Source: Pradoshia eiseniae (lineage in GTDB: Bacteria > Bacillota > Bacilli > Bacillales > Pradoshiaceae). Taken from it: DNA of 50,740 nt. The DNA lies in assembly GCF_002946355.1 (NCBI RefSeq), contig NZ_PKOZ01000017.1:1-50740 (forward strand). The letters are read 5' to 3'. The position numbers and the translations under genes were made by a program. Positions 10,315 to 19,935 of the stretch are shown here, one piece after another. Every line of letters begins with the position of its first letter. Positions within the stretch are counted from its first letter, which is position 1. The notes under the pieces are model-generated. The model made no database searches. It saw only the letters and a program-made list of their open reading frames with translations, and had not been told where the DNA came from.

Positions 10315-10350
10315 AAGGGGATGTTACATGTGAAACATCCCTTTCTTTTT
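10315..10350 (+). terminator. Terminator after metS
   Basis: GGGATGTT pairs with AACATCCC across an eight-base loop and is followed by a T-rich tract. It begins 18 bases after the metS stop codon. Confidence 0.8.
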
Positions 10351-10428
10351 ATGCAGGTTTAATGCCGGCTTTAATCGTTAGGAGATTGGGTAAGAGAAAA
10401 TGAGACTATGCTAAGAAGGGGCGAAACA

Positions 10429-11193
10429 ATGTTATTTGATACACATGTCCATTTAAATGATGATCAATTTGCTGATGATCTCGAGGAGGTCATTGAAAGA
10501 GCCCGGCTGAATGGGGTTGAGCGCGTCGTGGTTGTCGGTTTTGATGAGAAGACGATTAAGCGCGCGATGGAGCTGATTGATACATATGATTTTATGTATG
10601 CAGCGATAGGATGGCATCCGGTTGATGCCATTGATTTGACGGACAGCTATCTTGACTGGATTGAAGAATTGACCGCCCATCCGAAGGTCGTAGCTATTGG
10701 GGAGATTGGACTCGATTATCATTGGGACAAGTCTCCGAAGGATGTCCAGCAAGCTGTGTTTCGCCGTCAAATACAATTGGCGAAGAAGCTTGACCTTCCG
10801 ATTATCATTCATAACCGCGAGGCAACAGAGGATGTTGTGACCATCCTTGAAGAGGAAGGAGCAGCAGAGGTTGGGGGAATCATGCATTGCTTTAGCGGCA
10901 GTCCTGAAACAGCGAAACGTTGCCTTGATATGAATTTTTATATTTCACTCGGCGGACCAGTTACGTTTAAAAATGCCGTGAAGCCGAAAGAAGTGGCAAA
11001 AGAGGTGCCGCTAGACCGTCTCCTCATCGAGACGGATTGCCCTTATTTAGCACCGCATCCATATCGCGGGAAACGGAATGAGCCAAGTTATGTGAAGCTA
11101 GTTGCTGAACAAATTGCTGATTTGAAGGAGCTTTCCTTTGATGAGGTTGCAAGGGCGACAACGGAAAACGCAAACCGATTATTTAGAATTTAA
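10429..11193 (+). CDS. yabD: TatD family metal-dependent deoxyribonuclease (YabD)
   Basis: TatD-type hydrolase with a TIM-barrel fold; family members are 3'-5' exonucleases or quality-control DNases. The 254-residue protein shows all the metal ligands: HVH at residues 6-8, the GEIGLDYHW glutamate, IIHNRE, MHCFSG and the IETDCPYLAP aspartate. ATG at 10429 has AAGGGG seven bases upstream and matches the B. subtilis N-terminus. It stands alone between two terminators. The substrate here is not shown by sequence. Confidence 0.93.
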   Translation: MLFDTHVHLNDDQFADDLEEVIERARLNGVERVVVVGFDEKTIKRAMELIDTYDFMYAAIGWHPVDAIDLTDSYLDWIEELTAHPKVVAIGEIGLDYHWDKSPKDVQQAVFRRQIQLAKKLDLPIIIHNREATEDVVTILEEEGAAEVGGIMHCFSGSPETAKRCLDMNFYISLGGPVTFKNAVKPKEVAKEVPLDRLLIETDCPYLAPHPYRGKRNEPSYVKLVAEQIADLKELSFDEVARATTENANRLFRI

Positions 11194-11205
11194 TATGGCC
11201 TATGA

Positions 11206-11243
11206 ACGAGGATCCAGACATTTTGTATGGATCCTCGTTTTTG
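11206..11243 (+). terminator. Terminator after tatD-family gene
   Basis: A perfect ten-base stem (CGAGGATCCA and TGGATCCTCG) with an 11-base loop ends in five T residues. Confidence 0.9.
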
Positions 11244-11284
11244 TATGTAAAATTGCCGTTTTATGATTACAAAATGTGGATGAG

Positions 11285-11314
11285 TTGACAATATTATCTG
11301 AATATCTATATAAT
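11285..11314 (+). promoter_or_regulatory. yabE promoter (sigma-A)
   Basis: TTGACA (11285-11290) and TATAAT (11309-11314), both perfect consensus, are separated by 18 bases. The yabE start lies 28 bases downstream. Confidence 0.8.
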
Positions 11315-11342
11315 TCATTCACAGTGAAAAGGGGGAGTTTTC

Positions 11343-12548
11343 GTGATTCAAAGCATGAAAAACCTATTTTCCAGGCCGAGACGAACGCCAAGAACTTTAT
11401 TGATTATAGCAAGTGCAGCTGTTTTTATTTTAGCAACAGGTATTATATTTTATGAGAGCACGAAAAAAACAGTGGCCTTGAGCCTGGATGGGAAAAAGCA
11501 AATGGTCAATACCCATGCTGACACCATTAATGAACTGCTAGAAGAATTAGATGTTGAGGTAGGCAAAGAGGATTATCTTAGTCTTGCAAAGGGAACTGAA
11601 ATTAGCGATGACTTGGAAGTTGTATGGACTCCTGCTGTAGAGGTGGAGCTAACAATCGACCGGAAGACAACTTCCGTATGGACGCTTTCTGATACGGTTG
11701 GTGAATTCATGAAGGAAGAAGGCATACAGCTCCGAGCAGAGGACAAGGTATCCGAGGGAATGGATAAAACGATCGAAGAGGGTATGAATATCAAAATTGA
11801 AAAGGCATTCCCCATTGTCCTAAAGGTAGGAAACAAGGAACGGGAAGTATGGTCAACTTCGACCACGGTCGCTGACCTTTTAAAAAGTGAGAAGGTAAGC
11901 GTAAAAGAGTTAGACCGGGTCAGTCCGGAATTATCTGATCGTTTGACAGGCAAAACTGCTGTCACTGTAACGAAGGTAGAAAAGGTCACCGATGTGGTGG
12001 AAGAACCAATCAATTATGAAATCATCAGCCGAAAGGATTCATCCTTGGAAAAGGGCAAAGAGAGAGTCATAACTGAGGGCCAAAAAGGTTTAATCAGCAA
12101 GACGTATGAATTAACAAAGGAAAATGGCAAAATCGTTTCTAAGGAACTAATATCAGAGGAAACAGTCGAGGAAAAGATCGACCAAGTTGTTGCAGTAGGT
12201 ACAAAGGAAAAGAGAGCAGCTGTAAAAAAGGTGTCTGCATCTTCATCCTCATCATCCACAGATGAGTATTATGTCACCGCAACGGCCTATACGAGCGGCT
12301 GCAATGGTTGTTCCGGCAAAACTGCAACAGGGATTAATCTGCGTGCTAACCCAAATGCTAAGGTCATAGCGGTAGATCCTAGCTTTATTCCACTGGGTAC
12401 GAAGGTGTACATAGAGGGGTATGGATATGCGACAGCAGCTGATACTGGCGGTGCCGTGAGCGGAAAGAAAATTGACGTCTTTGTGCCATCGGCGGCAGAT
12501 GCATACAATTGGGGCGTGAAGACAGTCAAAATTAAGGTGTTTCGTTAG
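11343..12548 (+). CDS. yabE: Cell-wall-active protein YabE (ubiquitin-like, G5 and 3D domains)
   Basis: A membrane-anchored extracellular protein related to resuscitation-promoting factor and Sps-like autolysins. The 401-residue sequence has a basic N-terminus and one membrane segment (about residues 18-40), three YabE-type DUF348 repeats (about 48-86, 101-139, 158-196), a G5 domain (about 203-283), a serine-rich linker, and a C-terminal 3D domain (about 307-401) with the aspartates of ADTGGAV and IDVFV. The 3D domain suggests lytic transglycosylase-like action on peptidoglycan. GTG at 11343 has GGGGGAG five bases upstream. It has its own promoter and terminator. Confidence 0.93.
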   Translation: MIQSMKNLFSRPRRTPRTLLIIASAAVFILATGIIFYESTKKTVALSLDGKKQMVNTHADTINELLEELDVEVGKEDYLSLAKGTEISDDLEVVWTPAVEVELTIDRKTTSVWTLSDTVGEFMKEEGIQLRAEDKVSEGMDKTIEEGMNIKIEKAFPIVLKVGNKEREVWSTSTTVADLLKSEKVSVKELDRVSPELSDRLTGKTAVTVTKVEKVTDVVEEPINYEIISRKDSSLEKGKERVITEGQKGLISKTYELTKENGKIVSKELISEETVEEKIDQVVAVGTKEKRAAVKKVSASSSSSSTDEYYVTATAYTSGCNGCSGKTATGINLRANPNAKVIAVDPSFIPLGTKVYIEGYGYATAADTGGAVSGKKIDVFVPSAADAYNWGVKTVKIKVFR

Positions 12549-12566
12549 GTAATTGATAATATTTAT

Positions 12567-12595
12567 ACAGAGGATTTCTGTCCTCTGTTTTTTTG
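12567..12595 (+). terminator. Terminator after yabE
   Basis: A perfect eight-base stem (ACAGAGGA and TCCTCTGT) with a six-base loop is followed by seven T residues. Confidence 0.9.
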
Positions 12596-12708
12596 CGTTA
12601 TAATAAGCAGGATTGCTGCTAGAAATTATGATGTTACATTTATATTACAAAAATATCATGAATATATCAAATATTAAATAAGAGAAAAAGATGCTTTTTG
12701 GAGGGAAA

Positions 12709-14155
<1,447 letters not shown>

Positions 14156-14167
14156 GGATAATGTTAG

Positions 14168-14198
14168 GCCCGGCTTTTAGAAAGCCGGGCTTTTCTTT
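14168..14198 (+). terminator. Terminator after ksgA
   Basis: A perfect ten-base G+C-rich stem (GCCCGGCTTT and AAAGCCGGGC) with a three-base loop is followed by TTTT. It separates rnmV-ksgA from yabG. Confidence 0.93.
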
Positions 14199-14202
14199 GT
14201 TT

Positions 14203-14231
14203 CACGTAAATGTCCCATGCTGCATAGCCTA
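14203..14231 (+). promoter_or_regulatory. Sigma-K type promoter of yabG
   Basis: GCATAGCCTA (14222-14231) fits the sigma-K -10 consensus GCATAnnnTA exactly, and CACG at 14203-14206 fits the mACm -35 box in three of four positions, with 15 bases between. It sits right after the ksgA terminator and some 50 bases before yabG, a known sigma-K gene in B. subtilis. Confidence 0.65.
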
Positions 14232-14283
14232 TGAAGAAACCATTGGTTACGATATGGTCACCATAGTGTGGAGTGAGGCTTTC

Positions 14284-15180
14284 ATGGTAAAGATAAATGA
14301 TATCGTCGGCCGAAAGTCATATGAATGCGATATATATTTCCGCGTCATTGATCTGCGAATCCAGCGGGGCAGGGAGACAGCTATTCTGTATGGGGAAGAC
14401 ATCCGGCTTGTTGCTGATGCCCCGCTTGATGACCTCGAGCCTATCGGAGAGATGAAGCGCGCTGAGCGGGAATTGAGCACGAGTATGCTCGTCGACCAAT
14501 CCAATCATTTGATATCCCAGGAATTTGAGCGGATGCGCCATAAAAAAGAGTATGAATGCACGGAAGGTTACCGGCATCAATCAGATTATTTCCAAATACC
14601 CGGAAAGGTGCTGCACTTGGATGGAGATCCTATGTATTTAAAGAAATGCTTAGAGCTCTATCAGCAGATCGGAATTCCCGTTCATGGGGTCCATTGCCGG
14701 GAAAAGGAGATGCCCTATAAGATTGGGGAATTGCTTGAAACATACAGACCAGATATTCTCGTCATTACTGGTCATGATTCCTATTCAAAAACAAAAGGGA
14801 CCGTTGATGATATCCGTGCTTATAGACATTCGAAGGATTTTGTCTTGACTGTCAAGGAAGCGCGCAAGAAGGTTCATCATCTTGATCAGCTTGTGATTTT
14901 CGCAGGGGCCTGCCAGTCTCACTTTGAGTCATTGATTGTAGCGGGCGCGAATTTTGCCAGCTCCCCTTCACGCGTCAATATCCATGCTTTAGATCCGGTA
15001 TATATCGTCGCAAAGGTAAGTTATACGTCCTTTATGGATCAAATCAATGTTTGGGATGTTGTGAGAAATACGCTGACAGGCGAACGAGGCCTGGGCGGAG
15101 TGGAATCAAGAGGAGCCTTGCGCATCGGAATGCCATTTAACCAGAAAGAAGACGAGGACCTTCCTGAAAACGAATCATAA
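14284..15180 (+). CDS. yabG: Sporulation-specific protease YabG
   Basis: YabG is a mother-cell cysteine protease that trims spore coat proteins such as SpoIVA and SafA and prepares them for cross-linking. The 298-residue product starts with a short SH3-like domain (DIVGRKSYECDIYFRVI) and carries the family's conserved PDILVITGHDSYSK and FAGACQSHFE segments; the latter two contain the histidine and cysteine expected for catalysis. ATG at 14284 has GAGG five bases upstream and gives a length close to B. subtilis YabG (290). Promoter and terminator make it a single-gene unit. Confidence 0.95.
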   Translation: MVKINDIVGRKSYECDIYFRVIDLRIQRGRETAILYGEDIRLVADAPLDDLEPIGEMKRAERELSTSMLVDQSNHLISQEFERMRHKKEYECTEGYRHQSDYFQIPGKVLHLDGDPMYLKKCLELYQQIGIPVHGVHCREKEMPYKIGELLETYRPDILVITGHDSYSKTKGTVDDIRAYRHSKDFVLTVKEARKKVHHLDQLVIFAGACQSHFESLIVAGANFASSPSRVNIHALDPVYIVAKVSYTSFMDQINVWDVVRNTLTGERGLGGVESRGALRIGMPFNQKEDEDLPENES

Positions 15181-15182
15181 TA

Positions 15183-15221
15183 AATGAGCTGCCTGAATAA
15201 GAAGGCGGCTTATTTTTTTTT
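15183..15221 (+). terminator. Terminator after yabG
   Basis: A 12-base stem with two G-U pairs and an eight-base loop is followed by nine T residues. Confidence 0.85.
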
Positions 15222-15308
15222 GCTTGATTTGTTAATAACATACATATGTGGATGTCGAACGGGGTATGATAAAGGAGAGAAAAAGAGAAATTTTTGTATT
15301 GAAAAACG

Positions 15309-15338
15309 TTGACAAACAAATTTAATCACTGATATAAT
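15309..15338 (+). promoter_or_regulatory. Upstream veg promoter (P1)
   Basis: TTGACA (15309-15314) and TATAAT (15333-15338), both perfect, are separated by 18 bases. It is the first of two tandem promoters before veg. Confidence 0.8.
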
Positions 15339-15350
15339 TTATTATTTTGT

Positions 15351-15379
15351 TTGACCGTCATTTGGAAATGTGCTATACT
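15351..15379 (+). promoter_or_regulatory. Downstream veg promoter (P2)
   Basis: TTGACC (15351-15356) and TATACT (15374-15379) are separated by 17 bases, with a TGC extension before the -10 box. Transcription would start about 15 bases before the veg start codon, just upstream of its ribosome binding site. Confidence 0.82.
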
Positions 15380-15403
15380 ATATTTTAGTGAGGTGGACGA
15401 AGC

Positions 15404-15661
15404 ATGCCAAAAAGTTTGACTGATATTAAACAAATTTTGGATTCCCATTTGGGACAGAAGTTGCTACTCAAGGCGAATGGCGGTAGAAGAAAAACTATCG
15501 AGCGTTCGGGTGTATTAGCTGAGACTTATCCTTCGGTGTTCGTTGTCGAATTAGATCAGGATGAGAACTCCTTCGAGAGAGTATCCTACAGCTATGCAGA
15601 CGTTTTAACGGAAACAGTGGAATTAACCTTTACTGAAGAGACATCAGGAAAAATGGCTTAA
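15404..15661 (+). CDS. veg: Biofilm-stimulating protein Veg
   Basis: Veg is a small abundant cytosolic protein that in B. subtilis stimulates biofilm formation by countering the repressor SinR. The 85-residue product is full length, beginning [19 protein letters not shown] and including the conserved [23 protein letters not shown] lies upstream of the ATG. Tandem strong sigma-A promoters and a tight terminator make it a short highly expressed unit, as in B. subtilis. Confidence 0.96.
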   Translation: MPKSLTDIKQILDSHLGQKLLLKANGGRRKTIERSGVLAETYPSVFVVELDQDENSFERVSYSYADVLTETVELTFTEETSGKMA

Positions 15662-15664
15662 ACG

Positions 15665-15692
15665 GCAGTGGACAAGAGTCCGCTGCTTTTTT
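15665..15692 (+). terminator. Terminator after veg
   Basis: A nine-base stem (GCAGTGGAC and GTCCGCTGC, one G-U pair) closes a four-base loop and runs into six T residues. Confidence 0.92.
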
Positions 15693-15773
15693 ACTATATT
15701 TTAGCGAGTATAAAGATGACCAAGCAGACAAAAGGTAAGAGGGCCGCACCTGAATAGAAAGGGGCTGTTCCTA

Positions 15774-15950
15774 TTGGGCAGAAGAAGAAGTATGATGTCT
15801 GAACAATTTAAAGAAGAGCTTGCGAAGGAACTCGGGTTTTGGGATGTTGTACAGAAAGAAGGATGGGGAGGCATTAAAGCTTCTGATGCGGGAAATATGG
15901 TCAAGCGGGCCATACAAATCGCTGAGGAGCAATTGGCTAACCGGTCATAA
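15774..15950 (+). CDS. sspF: Small acid-soluble spore protein, SspF type
   Basis: A 58-residue alpha/beta-type small acid-soluble spore protein that coats and protects spore DNA. The product begins [20 protein letters not shown] and contains the core motif of the family, [23 protein letters not shown]. The start is a TTG at 15774 with AAAGGGG nine bases upstream; it restores the MGRRR N-terminus known in B. subtilis SspF. An inner ATG at 15792 is less likely. A forespore sigma-G promoter is expected, but I cannot point to a clear one. It lies between veg and ispE as in B. subtilis and has its own terminator. Confidence 0.93.
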   Translation: MGRRRSMMSEQFKEELAKELGFWDVVQKEGWGGIKASDAGNMVKRAIQIAEEQLANRS

Positions 15951-16007
15951 GGGAATACCTTAATACCTGTTCACTTCTAAAACAAACTGGTTTGGTGCGG
16001 TGATTTC

Positions 16008-16043
16008 AGCCCCTTGGGATTTATACATCCTAAGGGGCTTTTC
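16008..16043 (+). terminator. Terminator after sspF
   Basis: A 13-base stem with one G-U pair (16008-16020 and 16027-16039) and a six-base loop is followed by a short T-rich tract. Confidence 0.85.
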
Positions 16044-16139
16044 TATTCGGGAAATAAAAATTTATGCGAATAGTGGCGATTGATGCGATGAAAATGTACA
16101 ATGTGAGAAGGTAACAAAAGGATGAAGTAGGTGAACAGG

Positions 16140-17009
16140 ATGAAATGGATGGAGAAAGCACCTGCTAAGATTAACTTGGCGCTGGATGTTTTATATAAGC
16201 GAGAGGATGGTTTTCACGAAGTAGAGATGGTGATGACCAATGTTGATTTGGCTGATCGTATCGAGCTTGCAGAGCGAAGCGGAAATACAATCAGGATCAA
16301 TTCACATAATCGCTTTGTACCGGATGATAGCAGAAATTTAGCCTATCAGGCTGCAGATTTGCTAAAGAGGCGTTTCTCAATCAATACAGGTGTAGATATA
16401 ACAATTGATAAGCAGGTGCCGGTTGCTGCTGGTCTAGCTGGCGGCAGCAGTGATGCGGCAGCTACTTTGAGAGGCTTAAACAAGATGTGGGGGCTCGGAT
16501 TGTCTCGGAATGAATTGGCCGAGATTGGTTCAGAGATTGGTTCAGACGTGGCCTTTTGTGTGCATGGCGGGACAGCCATTGCAAGAGGGCGCGGGGAGAA
16601 GATTGAACATTTGCCTTCTCCTCCAAGCTGCTGGGTCATCTTAGCTAAGCCGACGATTGGCGTTTCAACGGCTGATGTGTACCGCAATCTAAAAGTCAAT
16701 GAAGTGGAGCATCCAAACATACAGCATATGGTGCAGGCAATTTATAATCATGACTATGATGGAATGTGCAATCATATGGGGAATGTGCTAGAAAGCGTGA
16801 CATTATCCATGTATCCGGAAGTGCGTATGATCAAGGAGCAAATGAGCCGCTTTGGAGCAGATGCCGTTTTGATGAGTGGAAGCGGACCTACCGTTTTTGG
16901 CCTTGTTGAGCATGATTCCAGAATGCAGCGGGTTTATAACGGACTAAGGGGATTTTGTGACAATGTCTTTGCGGTACGATTGTTGGGAAACCGGAACGAG
17001 GTTGAATAA
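16140..17009 (+). CDS. ispE: 4-diphosphocytidyl-2-C-methyl-D-erythritol kinase
   Basis: Fourth enzyme of the MEP route to isoprenoids; phosphorylates CDP-methylerythritol with ATP. The 289-residue GHMP kinase has [12 protein letters not shown] at the N-terminus, the ATP-binding [16 protein letters not shown] and the C-terminal [15 protein letters not shown] at 16140 is chosen because it gives the [12 protein letters not shown] start and the length of B. subtilis IspE, with GGTG six bases upstream; a GTG at 16131 is the alternative. It precedes purR by 54 bases. Confidence 0.96.
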   Translation: MKWMEKAPAKINLALDVLYKREDGFHEVEMVMTNVDLADRIELAERSGNTIRINSHNRFVPDDSRNLAYQAADLLKRRFSINTGVDITIDKQVPVAAGLAGGSSDAAATLRGLNKMWGLGLSRNELAEIGSEIGSDVAFCVHGGTAIARGRGEKIEHLPSPPSCWVILAKPTIGVSTADVYRNLKVNEVEHPNIQHMVQAIYNHDYDGMCNHMGNVLESVTLSMYPEVRMIKEQMSRFGADAVLMSGSGPTVFGLVEHDSRMQRVYNGLRGFCDNVFAVRLLGNRNEVE

Positions 17010-17063
17010 ACACGTACAATCGGGTAAAATTACATTAAATTATTCGTGTGGTGGAGGGTATAT

Positions 17064-17894
17064 ATGAAATTACGCAGGAGTGAACGTTTGGTAGATATGA
17101 CTACCTATTTGATGGCTCACCCTTCAACGCTCATACCGCTTTCCTATTTTTCCGAACAATATCAGTCCGCTAAGTCCTCTATTAGTGAAGATTTGGGGAT
17201 CATTAAGGAAACTCTTGAATTAAAAGGGAAAGGAACTATTTTGACGGTTCCCGGCGCAGCTGGCGGTGTAAAATACATTCCTAATGTAGGGGTTGAAGAG
17301 GCGGCTCAATTTATTAATGAGCTGTGTGAGATGATGGAAACGCCAGAAAGGCTTTTGCCTGGAGGCTATCTTTATATGACCGACATATTGGGCCAGCCGC
17401 GGCTTGTGGATAATGTCGGAAGGCTTATTGCTTCCCGTTATCGCAATCATCCTATTGATATCGTCATGACAGTGGCGACAAAGGGAATTCCGATTGCCTA
17501 TGCAGTGGCTCGTTATTTAAACGTGCCGGTTGTTATCGTTCGCCGTGACTCACTTGTCACAGAAGGTTCAACAATCAGCATTAATTATGTCTCAGGTTCA
17601 ACCAAGCGCATTCAGACAATGGTCCTCTCCAAAAGGAGTTTGCCGAAAGAGGCAAACGTATTAATTGTAGATGACTTTATGAAGGCGGGCGGGACTGTTA
17701 ATGGAATGGTTAATCTGCTTGAGGAATTTGAGGCAAAGGTAGCGGGCATTGCCGTTTTGGTAGAAGCAGAGCAAGCAGAAGAGCGATTGGTGGAAGATTA
17801 TTTATCCTTGATGAAGTTATCTGATGTAAATGTCAGAGAAAAAATGATTAAGGTAGATAAAGGGAACTTTTTTGCAGCACCATCTGAATCCTAA
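17064..17894 (+). CDS. purR: Purine operon repressor PurR
   Basis: Represses purine synthesis and transport genes; PRPP acts as the inducer by preventing DNA binding. The 276-residue product has an N-terminal winged helix (MKLRRSERLVDMTTYLM onward, about residues 1-70) and a PRTase-like domain with the PRPP motif VLIVDDFMKAGGT. ATG at 17064 has GGAGGG five bases upstream. No purine box was found directly ahead of it. In B. subtilis yabJ follows; here the next gene is spoVG and yabJ is absent. Confidence 0.97.
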   Translation: MKLRRSERLVDMTTYLMAHPSTLIPLSYFSEQYQSAKSSISEDLGIIKETLELKGKGTILTVPGAAGGVKYIPNVGVEEAAQFINELCEMMETPERLLPGGYLYMTDILGQPRLVDNVGRLIASRYRNHPIDIVMTVATKGIPIAYAVARYLNVPVVIVRRDSLVTEGSTISINYVSGSTKRIQTMVLSKRSLPKEANVLIVDDFMKAGGTVNGMVNLLEEFEAKVAGIAVLVEAEQAEERLVEDYLSLMKLSDVNVREKMIKVDKGNFFAAPSES

Positions 17895-17984
17895 TAGAAT
17901 ATGCCTTTTATAGAGTGGATTCGCTAACCTTATTTTTACTAACCTAAAATTTTCATCTAATTTTTGAATATTTTTCAAAATAAA

Positions 17985-18012
17985 GAAGGAAAAATGATAG
18001 TTTTGTGGAAAT
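17985..18012 (+). promoter_or_regulatory. Sigma-H type promoter of spoVG
   Basis: GAAGGAAAA (17985-17993) fits the sigma-H -35 consensus RnAGGAwWW; GTGGAAAT (18005-18012) approximates the -10 RnnGAAT. The 14 bases between AGGAAAA and GAAAT equal the spacing of the B. subtilis spoVG promoter. The upstream region is very A+T-rich, as expected for AbrB control. Confidence 0.7.
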
Positions 18013-18048
18013 AGTTAGTAATTCGCTTTTATAAAAGGTGGTGACATT

Positions 18049-18342
18049 ATGGAAGTTACTGACGTAAGATTGCGCCGTGTAAACACGGATGGAAGGATGA
18101 GAGCGATTGCATCGATCACATTGGATAATGAATTCGTTGTCCATGACATTCGAGTAATTGATGGCAATAATGGATTGTTCGTTGCTATGCCAAGCAAACG
18201 CACACCAGATGGAGAATTCCGTGATATTGCTCATCCAATCAATTCTGGTACACGCGGAAAGATTCAGGAAGCTGTTCTCGCCGAATATCATCGTGTAGGT
18301 GATGTTGAAGAGGTAGAACTAGAAGGAGCGGGAGCATCCTAA
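18049..18342 (+). CDS. spoVG: Septation regulator SpoVG
   Basis: A small DNA- and RNA-binding regulator; in Bacillus it affects asymmetric septation and cortex formation, and in other Firmicutes capsule and virulence. The 97-residue product is full length and begins [24 protein letters not shown], with the conserved [24 protein letters not shown] at 18049 has AAGGTGGTG upstream. It has its own sigma-H type promoter and terminator. Confidence 0.97.
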   Translation: MEVTDVRLRRVNTDGRMRAIASITLDNEFVVHDIRVIDGNNGLFVAMPSKRTPDGEFRDIAHPINSGTRGKIQEAVLAEYHRVGDVEEVELEGAGAS

Positions 18343-18372
18343 TTAAAGAGAGAAAATTAGAAGTATACATCT

Positions 18373-18402
18373 AAGAGCCGACCATCTGAGAGGCTCTTTT
18401 TT
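18373..18402 (+). terminator. Terminator after spoVG
   Basis: AAGAGCC pairs with GGCTCTT across a 12-base loop and is followed by T residues. Confidence 0.85.
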
Positions 18403-18478
18403 ATGTTCCTGCAAACTCCCCACTCATTTACCCCGTTCATAAACTCCAGAAATAAATTGTCAGTTTTGACCTCCCTTC

Positions 18479-18507
18479 TTGAAAAGAATAACTAGTTCAT
18501 GTATAGT
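18479..18507 (+). promoter_or_regulatory. glmU promoter (sigma-A)
   Basis: TTGAAA (18479-18484) and TATAGT (18502-18507) are separated by 17 bases, 35 bases before the glmU start. Confidence 0.75.
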
Positions 18508-18541
18508 CTTAAATGGATAAAAAGGTAAACGGAGGCCTATC

Positions 18542-19915
18542 ATGACGAACCGAAATGCAATTATACTGGCAGCGGGAAAAGGTACTCGGATGAAATCGAG
18601 TCTATATAAGGTATTGCATCCCGTTTGCGGAAAGCCGATGGTAGAGCATGTTATTGATCATGTTTCATCTATTCAGGCTTCAAAAATCGTAACAATTATT
18701 GGACATGGAGCGGAAAAAGTTAAAGAAGTAGTAGGTTCAAAGACTGAATATGCACTGCAGGCAGAACAATTAGGTACCGCCCATGCCGTTATGCAGGCTA
18801 AAGATATATTAGGTGATGCTGAAGGGACGACTCTAGTCATTTGCGGAGACACTCCACTCATTACGGCCGAAACTCTTGAAGCATTACTGGATGTGCATGC
18901 CGCACAGAAAGCCAAAGCAACTATCCTTACTGCTCGCACAGATAACCCGGCAGGCTATGGGCGTGTAATCAGAAATGATGATGGCCTAGTTGAAAAAATT
19001 GTAGAGCATAAAGATGCTTCACCTGAGGAATTGCTCGTTCAGGAAATTAACACAGGAACATATTGTTTTGATAATAAATTGCTGTTCGAATGCCTTGAGA
19101 ATGTTTCAAATGAAAATGCACAGGGCGAATATTATTTGCCGGATGTCATAGAAATCTTGAAGCAAAAGGGAGAGATTGTTTCAGCTTTTGAAACACCGAG
19201 CTTTGATGAAACATTAGGCATTAACGACCGTATTGCGCTATCTCAGGCGGAAACAATACTCAAGCGCCGTATCAATGAAGGCCATATGAGAAACGGTGTT
19301 ACACTCATCGATCCTGACAATACGTATATCCACCCAGATGTGGTCATTGGCCCTGATACGTATATTTATCCTGGCACAATGATTACAGGCAAAACGATTA
19401 TTGGCAGCGAATGTCACATTGGTCCGAACACAGAGATAAAGAATTGTGAAATAAAGAACCGCACAGTGGTTCGCCAATCGGTCGCTCATGATAGCCAAAT
19501 AGGCTCTGACGTCCAAATTGGCCCTTTCTCACATATTCGTCCGCAATCAGATATTCGTGATGAAGCAAAGATTGGCAACTTCGTAGAGCTGAAGAAAGCA
19601 ACGCTTGGAAAAGGCAGCAAAGCATCGCATTTAAGTTATTTAGGCGATGCTGAAATTGGCGAAAATGTAAATATAGGCTGCGGAAGTATTACAGTTAACT
19701 ATGATGGGAAGAATAAATTCTTAACCAGGATAGAAGACGGGGCATTCATTGGATGTAATTCCAATCTAGTCGCTCCGGTGACCGTAGGCAAGAGCGCTTA
19801 TGTTGCAGCTGGCTCAACTATCACAAAAGATGTGCCAGGGGAGGCATTATCTGTTGCGCGTGCACGACAAGTGAACAAAGAAAACTATGTAAATAAGCTA
19901 AACATCAATAAATAG
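18542..19915 (+). CDS. glmU: Bifunctional GlcNAc-1-P uridyltransferase / GlcN-1-P acetyltransferase
   Basis: Makes UDP-GlcNAc, the precursor of peptidoglycan and teichoic acids. The 457-residue protein has an N-terminal Rossmann pyrophosphorylase domain with [11 protein letters not shown] (about residues 10-20) and GDTPLI, and a C-terminal left-handed beta-helix built of hexapeptide repeats (about 250-440) that carries acetyltransferase residues, including the conserved [16 protein letters not shown] precedes the ATG. It is followed after 20 bases by prs, with which it is probably cotranscribed. Confidence 0.98.
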   Translation: MTNRNAIILAAGKGTRMKSSLYKVLHPVCGKPMVEHVIDHVSSIQASKIVTIIGHGAEKVKEVVGSKTEYALQAEQLGTAHAVMQAKDILGDAEGTTLVICGDTPLITAETLEALLDVHAAQKAKATILTARTDNPAGYGRVIRNDDGLVEKIVEHKDASPEELLVQEINTGTYCFDNKLLFECLENVSNENAQGEYYLPDVIEILKQKGEIVSAFETPSFDETLGINDRIALSQAETILKRRINEGHMRNGVTLIDPDNTYIHPDVVIGPDTYIYPGTMITGKTIIGSECHIGPNTEIKNCEIKNRTVVRQSVAHDSQIGSDVQIGPFSHIRPQSDIRDEAKIGNFVELKKATLGKGSKASHLSYLGDAEIGENVNIGCGSITVNYDGKNKFLTRIEDGAFIGCNSNLVAPVTVGKSAYVAAGSTITKDVPGEALSVARARQVNKENYVNKLNINK

Positions 19916-19935
19916 TCTTGGAGGCCCATTATAAA

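Noticed and set aside
15693-15773. Sigma-G promoter for sspF
   Set aside because: GTATA at 15708-15712 fits a -35 box, but no acceptable -10 box lies 15-18 bases downstream, so I did not list it.
16988-17063. Pur box ahead of purR
   Set aside because: CCGGAAC at the end of ispE resembles but does not match the CCGAAC core, and no second half-site with normal spacing was seen.
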